From Caryophanales bacterium UBA4100 (GTDB taxonomy: Bacteria > Bacillota > Bacilli > Paenibacillales > UBA4045): a stretch of 7,888 nt of DNA. How positions within the stretch are numbered: position 1 is the stretch's first letter; the number at the start of each line of letters is the position of its first letter. A program made the translations under genes and the position numbers. The notes beneath the pieces are model-generated. The model was not told the DNA's origin. It made no database searches and saw only the letters and a list, made by a program, of their open reading frames with translations. Positions 1 to 6,472 of this stretch are shown one piece after another. The stretch is from positions 1 to 7,888 of the forward strand of contig DFXU01000033.1 of the NCBI GenBank assembly GCA_002383285.1, written 5' to 3'.

Positions 1-22
1 AATCGTTTACAAAAACTTAGTT

Positions 23-39
23 TAAACTTTCGAAGTTTA
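23..39 (+). promoter_or_regulatory. Inverted repeat in the metY leader (candidate operator)
   Basis: A perfect 7-bp inverted repeat, TAAACTT-TCG-AAGTTTA, lies 30 bases upstream of the metY start. A smaller one, AAACT-T-AGTTT at 13-23, abuts it and shares the T at 23. Together they make a symmetrical AT-rich cluster between the window edge and the ribosome binding site at 58-63. A weak -10-like TATGTT at 38-43 overlaps the right arm, but no well-spaced -35 is visible, so the promoter may lie outside the window. The position suits a repressor or activator site for a sulfur gene, but I recognise no known consensus. AT-rich symmetry can arise by chance. Confidence 0.3.
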
Positions 40-69
40 TGTTACACAAAAATTTTTAGGAGGACTAAC

Positions 70-1362
70 ATGACAAAAGAACACCAATTATCATTAGAGA
101 CGCTTGCGGTACATGCAGGTCAACAAATTGATCCAGTAACGCTGTCTCGTGCAGTACCGATCTACCAAACAACATCTTACGGATTCCGCGATGCAGAGCA
201 TGCCTCTAATTTATTCGCACTTAAGGAATTCGGCAATATCTATACACGAATCATGAATCCAACCTCAGATGTATTCGAGCAACGTATTGCGGCACTTGAA
301 GGTGGCGCTGCTGCCCTTGCTGTATCAAGTGGACAAGCTGCAATCACATTCTCAATATTGAACATAGCAGGTGCTGGGGATGAAATTGTAGCGGCTTCTA
401 GCTTGTATGGTGGTACATATAATTTGTTCGCAATAACATTCCCTAAGCTTGGAATCACCGTTAAGTTTGTAGATCCGAGCAATCCTGAGAACTTCAGAGC
501 TGCTATTACTTCCAAGACGAAGGCGCTTTATGCTGAGACAATAGGAAACCCTAAAGGCGATGTATTGGACATCGAGGCGGTCGCAAGCATCGCACATGAG
601 AATGGAATTCCCTTAATTGTTGATAATACATTCCCAAGTCCAATTTTACTTCGTCCATTGGAATTCGGTGCAGATATCGTTGTACACTCCGCCACGAAGT
701 TCATTGGTGGTCACGGTACATCTATCGGAGGAGTCGTTGTCGATGGGGGTAAATTTGACTGGAAGGCAAGTGGTAAGTTCCCTGGCTTGACTGAAGCAGA
801 TCCAAGCTACAATGGTGTTGTATATACGGATGCAGTTGGTCCGGTTGCTTATATTATCAAGATGCGAGTTCAGCTTCTTCGTGATATGGGAGCTGCGATT
901 TCACCATTCAATACATTCCTGCTGCTTCAAGGTGTGGAGACACTTCATCTTCGTATGGAGCGACATAGCGAGAATGCGTTGAAGGTTGCAAATTGGTTAA
1001 GTGAGCAAGAAGCAGTAGAGTGGGTTAGTTATCCGGGCTTATCCAATCATCCCTCGTATAAGCTTGCGCAGAAATATTTGCCCAACGGACAAGGCGCTAT
1101 TCTCACTTTTGGAATTAAAGGTGGCGTAGAAGCAGGAATTAAGGTCATTGATGCAGTTAAGCTATTCTCTCATGTAGCGAATGTTGGGGATTCCAAGTCA
1201 CTGATCATTCATCCTGCGAGTACAACACACGCTCAGCTGTCGGAGGAACAGATGACATCGGCTGGAGTATCAACGAATATGGTACGTCTTTCCATTGGTA
1301 CTGAGAATGTAAAGGATATTATCCAGGATCTTGATCAAGCTATTAAGGCTAGTCAGCTTTAA
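70..1362 (+). CDS. metY: O-acetylhomoserine sulfhydrylase (O-acetylhomoserine aminocarboxypropyltransferase)
   Basis: This 430-residue cytoplasmic enzyme of the Cys/Met-metabolism PLP family should make homocysteine from O-acetylhomoserine and sulfide, the direct sulfhydrylation route to methionine. Visible family features are YTRIMNPT with Tyr58 and Arg60 (phosphate contacts), SGQA at 87-90, Tyr113 (ring stacking), Asp185 in VDNTF, the PLP-binding Lys210 in HSATKFIGGHG, the SLIIHPASTTH segment, and Arg406 in RLSIGTE (substrate carboxylate). The length and the insert after the PLP lysine (FDWKASGKFPG region) fit the long MetY branch better than the shorter MetB/MetC enzymes, which run to about 380-400 residues. 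The ATG has an ideal AGGAGG at 58-63, six bases upstream. Only 37 bases separate it from comEB, with no terminator, so co-transcription is likely. Exact substrate preference (O-acetyl versus O-succinyl) is inferred from family resemblance. Confidence 0.94.
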   Translation: MTKEHQLSLETLAVHAGQQIDPVTLSRAVPIYQTTSYGFRDAEHASNLFALKEFGNIYTRIMNPTSDVFEQRIAALEGGAAALAVSSGQAAITFSILNIAGAGDEIVAASSLYGGTYNLFAITFPKLGITVKFVDPSNPENFRAAITSKTKALYAETIGNPKGDVLDIEAVASIAHENGIPLIVDNTFPSPILLRPLEFGADIVVHSATKFIGGHGTSIGGVVVDGGKFDWKASGKFPGLTEADPSYNGVVYTDAVGPVAYIIKMRVQLLRDMGAAISPFNTFLLLQGVETLHLRMERHSENALKVANWLSEQEAVEWVSYPGLSNHPSYKLAQKYLPNGQGAILTFGIKGGVEAGIKVIDAVKLFSHVANVGDSKSLIIHPASTTHAQLSEEQMTSAGVSTNMVRLSIGTENVKDIIQDLDQAIKASQL

Positions 1363-1385
1363 TACGTAAGTATCATATTCGTCGT

Positions 1386-1392
1386 GGGAGGG
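1386..1392 (+). promoter_or_regulatory. Ribosome binding site that selects the comEB start
   Basis: GGGAGGG lies seven bases before the ATG at 1400. A second ATG at 1396 is only three bases from this site and reads five codons before a TAA at 1411-1413. Spacing therefore favours 1400, the frame that encodes the deaminase. Confidence 0.7.
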
Positions 1393-1399
1393 TCAATGG

Positions 1400-1918
1400 A
1401 TGGTCAGGGGTAATCGTAAGGACTGGGATACTTACTTCATGGATATTGCATATATGGCCGCTACTCGCTCACAATGTCCGCGTCGACGTGTTGGTGCTGT
1501 GCTTGTGCAGGGGAAGAAGCTGCTAGGTACGGCATATAATGGAGCGCCGATGGGCGTACCGGATTGTGAAGAAGCTGGTTGTATGATTACCGAGGAGTTC
1601 GAGCAGGCAATTGTAGATGGTGTTGAACAACTGGTTAAGAAGCAACGATGTATACGTACCATCCATGCTGAACAGAATTTACTGCTATTCACGGATCGTA
1701 AGGATCGTGATGGGTCTACCGTTTATGTGACTGATCAACCATGCTGGACGTGTGCGAATATGCTAGCCAATAGTGGAATTAAGGAAATTGTTTATCATAG
1801 GCCCTACCCCAAGGATAATGAGAAGGTAATGGGGTTGATGAATCAACGTTGTTATGCATTCCGTAGACTTGAAGCTTATGAACCACCGCCAGGACTAGTA
1901 GAAGTCGTTACTAATTAA
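1400..1918 (+). CDS. comEB: dCMP deaminase, ComEB-type
   Basis: This 172-residue zinc-dependent deaminase of the cytidine/deoxycytidylate family should convert dCMP to dUMP, feeding dTMP synthesis in the cytoplasm. The catalytic HAE motif is His89-Ala90-Glu91 within RCIRTIHAEQN, and the second zinc motif is Pro114-Cys115-Trp116-Thr117-Cys118. CPRRRVGAVLV (26-36) and TAYNGAPMGVPDC (44-56) match the substrate-pocket region of dCMP deaminases rather than simple cytidine deaminases. Length is close to the roughly 190 residues of Bacillus ComEB. It lies directly before comEC, as in the Bacillus comE operon, but metY rather than comEA precedes it. In Bacillus the gene is historically grouped with competence although its enzymatic role is nucleotide metabolism. 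No residue needed for catalysis appears to be missing. Confidence 0.94.
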   Translation: MVRGNRKDWDTYFMDIAYMAATRSQCPRRRVGAVLVQGKKLLGTAYNGAPMGVPDCEEAGCMITEEFEQAIVDGVEQLVKKQRCIRTIHAEQNLLLFTDRKDRDGSTVYVTDQPCWTCANMLANSGIKEIVYHRPYPKDNEKVMGLMNQRCYAFRRLEAYEPPPGLVEVVTN

Positions 1919-1922
1919 ATAT

Positions 1923-4469
1923 GTGACATTCAACATACGTAATTATGAGGAAGAACCTCTTTTTCCGATTTGGGATAGGGGGTTCTTTTCTTATATGAAT
2001 CGCAAGGCACTCATTTACGCAATAAGCTGGTTAGCAGGATTAACAGTATCCTTACATGGGTGGGAATGGCATAGTATAACCTTGTTACTGTGCAGTGGTG
2101 GATTCATTCTAATAGGGTACTTATTACATACGAACCGCATACAGATCATAATCATGGCGATTTTACTATTCGGTATAGCAGCAGCGTACGGAACATGGAC
2201 ACAGGGACATAATAAATCTAATTTACCTGAACAAACTCCAGACTATACGCTAAGCGGTACGATTGCTAGTCCTGTTGAGGTAGATGGAGATCGTGCGCGA
2301 TTTACTATTCTAGCTTCAGAGGAGCATGAGAAAGTAGCCGTTTCCATAAAGCTTGCATCCATAGAAGAACAAGCTACTGTCCTTCTATGGCGGAGGGGAG
2401 ACTTAGCTACGATTACTGGAGAGTTAACCTTGCCTCCTTCAGCGCGAAACTATGGTCAATTTGACTACCGACAATACTTATATCATCAGCGAATTCATCG
2501 TATGTTACTTGTGAAGGGTTTGGGAACATCGGAAATCACGGACGATAAGGGTTGGAATCGATCTCAAATCATGGGCTGGGTAGATCGAATTCGTGCAAAT
2601 ATGGCTGAGCGTATATCGAAGCTATATCCGGACAATCAATCGGGATTTATGAGTAGCCTATTAATTGGGTTGAAGGATGACATGGATGAGACAACCTTCA
2701 GTTTATTTTCCCGTCTGGGGCTAACACATATTATCGCTATCTCTGGGCTTCATGTGGCGATTGTTGTAGGCGGCTGGATGGGATTGCTGCGCTTATTGAG
2801 GGTAACTCGGGAAACGAATATCAGCTCTGCGATGCTTCTGATACCCATGTATGTGCTTCTCTCGGGAGGATCACCGTCTGTTATGCGGGCTGGGATTATG
2901 GCTCTTATTGCCCTGTACGCTGCACGTAAGCGTTGGCTGAAGGATGGACTGAACATTGTCTCTGTTACAGCGATCCTGATGACGCTTTGGAATCCCTATT
3001 ATATTTATGATGTGAGCTATCAGCTTTCTTTTGCTGTGACAGCTGGTTTGATTATGGGTACACCGGTGCTTGTAAGATGGATAAATCTCGGACCTGCATG
3101 GTTGAATGGAGCAATCGCAGTCACGCTTGTTGCTCAGTTGGTTTCCTTTCCACTTACAATCTATTACTTTAATCAATTCTCACTATTGTCAGGTTTTGCG
3201 AATTTATTACTCGTTCCTGTATTCAGTCTAATCGTACTTCCACTCGGTTATATCTCATTAATTATTCACTATATGATGCCACCTGTGGCTTCTTGGTTAG
3301 CACAGCTTGTTGCTATGCTCAATCAAGTGTGCTTCTGGTTTATGGATCAATTGGATTCGTTGTCGGTTGGCAGGTTAATCTGGGCTACTCCTGCGCTTTC
3401 TTGGGTCACAGTTTACATGATTGTGTTATTCAGTATGTTCTGGTGTGCTGGTGTTATTAAAGATGTAGACGAGATTTTATTCCCAAGATTAGTACGATCC
3501 GCAAAAAGAATTCTCCTCATATGCTCGGTCATCGGCATGGTCTGGCTCTTATTGGGCTATGGATTACTAAGTCGGGATGGGATATCAACGGTCTCATTCC
3601 TTGATGTGGGTCAAGGGGATTCAAGTCTCATTCGCACACCTGATAATCAGGTGATTCTTGTGGACGGGGGAGGGACTCTCAATTTCTTGAAGGCGGGTGA
3701 TGAGTGGCGGATCCGCCGAGACCCCTTTGAGATAGGTGAGGATCTAGTAGTGCCATTACTAAAGAAGAGAGGCATCACTCAAATTGATTACCTAATAATG
3801 ACCCACGCGGACATGGATCATATTGGTGGATTACAGGCAGTAATCGAGGAAATTCCAGTGAAACGAATATTATTCAATGGAACATTCCGGGCGAATGTCT
3901 ATACAGAGAAGCTGTTTGTTGCTGCTATGGAGCGGGATATCCCGCTTTATCCCGTAAGTGAGGGCAAGCAGATCATAATAGATAAGCATACACAGCTGAA
4001 TTTTCTCTATCCCACTGCTGTAGCTGGCACGTCAGAGAGTGTTCCGATAGTTGAAGATCAGAATGGGAGCTCCGTAGTATTCACGTTAAGCATGCATGAT
4101 TCTACCTTCCTGTTCACTGGGGACATGGATGCTTCATCGGAGTATGAGGTATTGGCTAAGCTTGTGGAATTGAAGGGTGGTAATGGTGGCAACAATAACA
4201 AAATAGTACCTATAGATGTCTTGAAAATAGCTCACCACGGAAGTAAGAGCTCAACTACGGAAGCCTGGTTGGGCCTGTGGCAGCCAAGGTCTGCTGTAAT
4301 CTCTGTGGGCGAACGAAATATATATAGACACCCAAGTCCAGTGGTTATCGATAGATTAGCTCGACATGGCGTGTCGAGTCTGAGGACGGACTTACATGGA
4401 GAGGTGCAGTTCAAGGTAGGAGAGGATGGGATGAAGAGGAGGGTATATATCGGCTGGAGATCAGATTAA
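1923..4469 (+). CDS. comEC: DNA internalization competence protein ComEC/Rec2
   Basis: This polytopic membrane protein forms the channel that passes single-stranded DNA across the cytoplasmic membrane during natural transformation. Three hydrophobic segments lie at about residues 28-92, followed by an OB-like soluble region (about 100-215). The Competence domain (about 240-515) begins near SGLHVAIVVGGW and carries multiple membrane segments. A metallo-beta-lactamase-like domain (about 555-845) contains FLDVGQGDS (Asp561), THADMDHIGG (His628, Asp630, Asp632, His633), FTGDMD (Asp734) and IAHHGSKSS (His771, His772). This metal centre looks intact; the family domain is thought to degrade the non-transported strand. 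At 848 residues it is somewhat longer than Bacillus ComEC (about 776). The start is uncertain: GTG 1923 lies four bases after the comEB stop without a good Shine-Dalgarno sequence, while ATG 1995 (Met25) gives an N-terminus beginning directly with the first membrane helix, as is usual in the family. Confidence 0.93.
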   Translation: MTFNIRNYEEEPLFPIWDRGFFSYMNRKALIYAISWLAGLTVSLHGWEWHSITLLLCSGGFILIGYLLHTNRIQIIIMAILLFGIAAAYGTWTQGHNKSNLPEQTPDYTLSGTIASPVEVDGDRARFTILASEEHEKVAVSIKLASIEEQATVLLWRRGDLATITGELTLPPSARNYGQFDYRQYLYHQRIHRMLLVKGLGTSEITDDKGWNRSQIMGWVDRIRANMAERISKLYPDNQSGFMSSLLIGLKDDMDETTFSLFSRLGLTHIIAISGLHVAIVVGGWMGLLRLLRVTRETNISSAMLLIPMYVLLSGGSPSVMRAGIMALIALYAARKRWLKDGLNIVSVTAILMTLWNPYYIYDVSYQLSFAVTAGLIMGTPVLVRWINLGPAWLNGAIAVTLVAQLVSFPLTIYYFNQFSLLSGFANLLLVPVFSLIVLPLGYISLIIHYMMPPVASWLAQLVAMLNQVCFWFMDQLDSLSVGRLIWATPALSWVTVYMIVLFSMFWCAGVIKDVDEILFPRLVRSAKRILLICSVIGMVWLLLGYGLLSRDGISTVSFLDVGQGDSSLIRTPDNQVILVDGGGTLNFLKAGDEWRIRRDPFEIGEDLVVPLLKKRGITQIDYLIMTHADMDHIGGLQAVIEEIPVKRILFNGTFRANVYTEKLFVAAMERDIPLYPVSEGKQIIIDKHTQLNFLYPTAVAGTSESVPIVEDQNGSSVVFTLSMHDSTFLFTGDMDASSEYEVLAKLVELKGGNGGNNNKIVPIDVLKIAHHGSKSSTTEAWLGLWQPRSAVISVGERNIYRHPSPVVIDRLARHGVSSLRTDLHGEVQFKVGEDGMKRRVYIGWRSD
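1951..1994 (+). terminator. Terminator-like hairpin at the comEB-comEC junction
   Basis: AAGAACCTC (1951-1959) pairs with GGGGTTCTT (1979-1987) in a 9-bp stem with one G-T wobble. A short inner pairing (TTCC with GGGA, 1963-1966 and 1972-1975) is possible in the loop. The right arm runs into a T-rich tract ending at 1994, the base before the ATG at 1995. The layout resembles an intrinsic terminator or attenuator located just 33 bases after the comEB stop. It would fall inside the coding sequence if comEC starts at GTG 1923, and in the leader if it starts at ATG 1995. The loop is long and the T tract is interrupted, so termination efficiency is uncertain. Confidence 0.4.
4360..4378 (+). repeat. 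Perfect inverted repeat within the 3' end of comEC
   Basis: CTCGACA (4360-4366) and TGTCGAG (4372-4378) form a perfect 7-bp stem around the 5-base loop TGGCG, about 90 bases before the comEC stop. It has no following T tract, so it is not an intrinsic terminator. It encodes part of the RLARHGVSSLR segment of the metallo-beta-lactamase domain and may be coincidental. Confidence 0.4.
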
Positions 4470-4587
4470 TAGACGCATACGATTTTCAAAAACATAGATT
4501 TGTTCTATCCATTCTACAGTTTCGTTCATGTTCATTGTTTGAGCTTTTGTGTAACATTTAGGCTGAGGAAGTGTATTCGTTAGTCAT

Positions 4588-4597
4588 GGAAATTTCC
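4588..4597. promoter_or_regulatory. 10-bp palindrome upstream of the kinase promoter (candidate operator)
   Basis: GGAAATTTCC is a perfect palindrome, with partly symmetrical flanks (ATGGAAATTTCCCAT). It ends three bases before the candidate -35 box at 4601, a position suited to a regulator of the two-component operon. I recognise no specific known binding consensus, and a palindrome of this size in AT-rich DNA could be chance. Confidence 0.3.
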
Positions 4598-4600
4598 CAT

Positions 4601-4628
4601 TTGATTATACTCGGAATTCGATTATGCT
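4601..4628 (+). promoter_or_regulatory. Candidate sigma-A promoter for the two-component operon
   Basis: TTGATT (4601-4606) and TATGCT (4623-4628) each match four of six consensus positions and are 16 bases apart. Transcription would begin near 4635, leaving a leader of about 45 bases before the ATG at 4679 and its GGGGG ribosome binding site at 4668-4672. It is the best-spaced pair I could find in the gap, but it was picked by eye. Confidence 0.4.
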
Positions 4629-4678
4629 TAATTAACGACCAAACTCGTTGGAATTGAATAATAATTTGGGGGCTAACC

Positions 4679-6472
4679 ATGAGAGGTTTACTAGATGCGA
4701 TATTCCCTAAGACACTGAAATATCGATTATTCACTGCATTCTTCCTGCTCATCCTATTACCCTTCAGTTTGTTGAACATCTACAATTATCAGAAGGTAGA
4801 AGGTCTAATGCAAGAAAAGATCAGCGAACAGAGTCATGAGCAATTAGAAATTATGAATCGGACATTAGAGGATGTTATAAGCATTGCTTTCAAAACCTAT
4901 GTATTGCTAGGACAAGACACTATGATTTCCGAGATACTTACTTCCCCTGAGAAGCAAGACAAGTTTATCAATAAGAAGGAGATTGAGAATCGGTTTAAGA
5001 GTATTAATAATAGCTTCTTTATGTATACGCCATTCGTTTATTATACCATTCTTGATCTTATAGGGAATGTGTACACATCTTATCTACCCAACACTCCTCT
5101 TAATTATAGTCATATACTCGCCGAGGAACACTTCAAGAATTTATTAGCTAGCGATAAGCCGTATTATTGGGTCACGGATGATGAAAACTATGTAGCTAGA
5201 GATATCTCGCAAAGCCCTTACCTATTATCACTCTATTCCCCATTAAAGGATGCCAATTATCAAACCTATGGTGTAGCAAGAGTCAGCATCGATTATTCGT
5301 ATTGGTTTACGAATATGACTCGAAGTGCACCTGATCACCAAGATTATTTCATTATTAATCATAGCAGCGAAATTGTAGCTCAATCCAGTAAGAATTCTAT
5401 ATTATCAGCTTTTTCGGTTAAGGAAATTATAAAGACTAATGGTACAGGTAACTTCGTAGACAGTGAATCGAAGGTGATGGTTAATTATATTTACATTCCA
5501 TCACTAGACTGGTTTCTAGTTAATAGTGTTCCGATGGATGTGCTTTTTAATGAAATGAATAGCTTGAAGAAGCAATACTTCACTACCTACCTATTGTTTA
5601 CAGCGACATTCATCCTAATTACCTTCGTCATATCTCAGAAAATGACTCTTCCTCTCTATCAGCTTCAGAAGAAGATGAGAGCAGTTGTAGATAATAATTT
5701 CAAAGGCAAGCTCTCTGAGGATAAATATACAGGAGAAATTCTTGTGTTAACTAGAACCTACAATCAAATGCTAGACGATATGCAGGTGCTCATCCAGAAG
5801 CTGAAGGCTGAAGAAAGGCAGAAGGAAGCGGTACGGTTTCAGATGCTATTGTCCCAGATGAATCCTCACTTTTTATTAAATACCTTGAATATTATTAAGT
5901 GGCTCGCACTGAGGAAGGAGGTTCCAGAGATATCTGAGATCAGTATTTCATTAGGTAAATTATTAGAGACAAGTTTAAACTCTGAGAAGGATTTGATTTT
6001 CTTACAAGAAGAATTTGAGCTAGTTGAAGCCTATATTGTCATTCAACGCTATAAGGATGATAGAAATGTTGAAATTATATATGAAATTGAGGAGGGACTT
6101 GAATTTGCCCTCATTCCAAAGCTTAGCATAGAACCACTCTTCGAGAATGCTTATATACATGGATTGAATGGTCAGAAGCAAGCGGGGTTTATTCATTTAC
6201 GTATCCACTCGGCTGACCAATACTTGTTTATTGAAGTCATTGATAATGGTGTTGGCATACAGGAGGCAATGAAGAATAATAGAAAACGTCAACGAAAAGG
6301 AATAGGGTTAAACAATATTCAAGAGCGTCTTAAATTATTGTTCAAGGATAGCTCTACCTTCGACATTGAATCGAATGAGAGCGGAACAAGCGTGAGATTT
6401 AAGATTCCCCTTCTAATCTCAACACCATATATAGAGGAGGGTCAGACAGATGTGGAAGGTAATCATTGTTGA
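4679..6472 (+). CDS. YesM-type sensor histidine kinase
   Basis: This 597-residue membrane kinase autophosphorylates on histidine in response to an extracellular signal and passes the phosphate to the regulator encoded next door. The first membrane helix is at about 18-36. The extracytoplasmic sensor, probably a Cache-like fold, spans about 37-300, and the second helix about 302-319. A HAMP linker begins near Thr323-Leu-Pro325 and runs to about 375, followed by a short coiled-coil region. The His_kinase domain has QMNPHFLLNTLN with phospho-acceptor His397, an N-box with Asn490 (EPLFENAYIHG), the G1 box Asp522-Gly524-Gly526 (DNGVGI) and the G2 box Gly541-Gly543 (GIGLNNIQERL). This is the PF06580/LytS-YesM type. 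The ATG has GGGGG six bases upstream. Many family members in Paenibacillus control sugar uptake or polysaccharide use; the ligand here cannot be read from the sequence. Confidence 0.93.
   Translation: MRGLLDAIFPKTLKYRLFTAFFLLILLPFSLLNIYNYQKVEGLMQEKISEQSHEQLEIMNRTLEDVISIAFKTYVLLGQDTMISEILTSPEKQDKFINKKEIENRFKSINNSFFMYTPFVYYTILDLIGNVYTSYLPNTPLNYSHILAEEHFKNLLASDKPYYWVTDDENYVARDISQSPYLLSLYSPLKDANYQTYGVARVSIDYSYWFTNMTRSAPDHQDYFIINHSSEIVAQSSKNSILSAFSVKEIIKTNGTGNFVDSESKVMVNYIYIPSLDWFLVNSVPMDVLFNEMNSLKKQYFTTYLLFTATFILITFVISQKMTLPLYQLQKKMRAVVDNNFKGKLSEDKYTGEILVLTRTYNQMLDDMQVLIQKLKAEERQKEAVRFQMLLSQMNPHFLLNTLNIIKWLALRKEVPEISEISISLGKLLETSLNSEKDLIFLQEEFELVEAYIVIQRYKDDRNVEIIYEIEEGLEFALIPKLSIEPLFENAYIHGLNGQKQAGFIHLRIHSADQYLFIEVIDNGVGIQEAMKNNRKRQRKGIGLNNIQERLKLLFKDSSTFDIESNESGTSVRFKIPLLISTPYIEEGQTDVEGNHC
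6435..6440 (+). promoter_or_regulatory. Ribosome binding site for the response regulator, inside the kinase gene
   Basis: AGGAGG sits nine bases before the ATG at 6450, within the last codons of the kinase. It fixes the regulator start at 6450 and indicates translational coupling of the overlapping genes. Confidence 0.75.

Larger units (their letters stand above)
4470..4678. other. Non-coding gap between comEC and the kinase gene
   Basis: This 209-base AT-rich stretch separates the metY-comEB-comEC group from the two-component pair. I see no credible gene on either strand; the only reverse frame of any length runs into the kinase start and has no family features. A weak 5-bp hairpin (ATAGA-TTTGT-TCTAT, 4494-4508) lacks a T tract, so no clear terminator for comEC is visible. 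The right half holds a candidate promoter and a palindrome, described separately. Confidence 0.6.

Noticed and set aside
1..69. S-box or T-box riboswitch ahead of metY
   Set aside because: Only 69 bases are visible, and none of the conserved riboswitch core or a GC-rich terminator stem is seen; one further upstream cannot be excluded.
240..597. Reverse-strand open frames opposite metY
   Set aside because: They are antisense to a strongly conserved enzyme gene, have no family motifs and no convincing ribosome binding sites.
1396..1413. Five-codon leader-like frame MDGQG overlapping the comEB start
   Set aside because: Its ATG is only three bases from the ribosome binding site, so it is probably a by-product of sequence around the real start at 1400.
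1432..1692. Reverse-strand open frame opposite comEB
   Set aside because: It lies wholly within the conserved deaminase gene and shows no recognisable domain.
2750..3176. Reverse-strand open frames opposite the ComEC membrane domain
   Set aside because: Low-complexity, basic, cysteine-rich translations typical of antisense to hydrophobic coding sequence.
4494..4508. Small hairpin ATAGA-TTTGT-TCTAT after comEC, considered as a terminator
   Set aside because: The stem is only five mostly A-T pairs and is not followed by a T tract.
4558..4779. Reverse-strand open frame across the comEC-kinase gap
   Set aside because: It overlaps the kinase start and the candidate promoter and has no family features, so I treat it as spurious.
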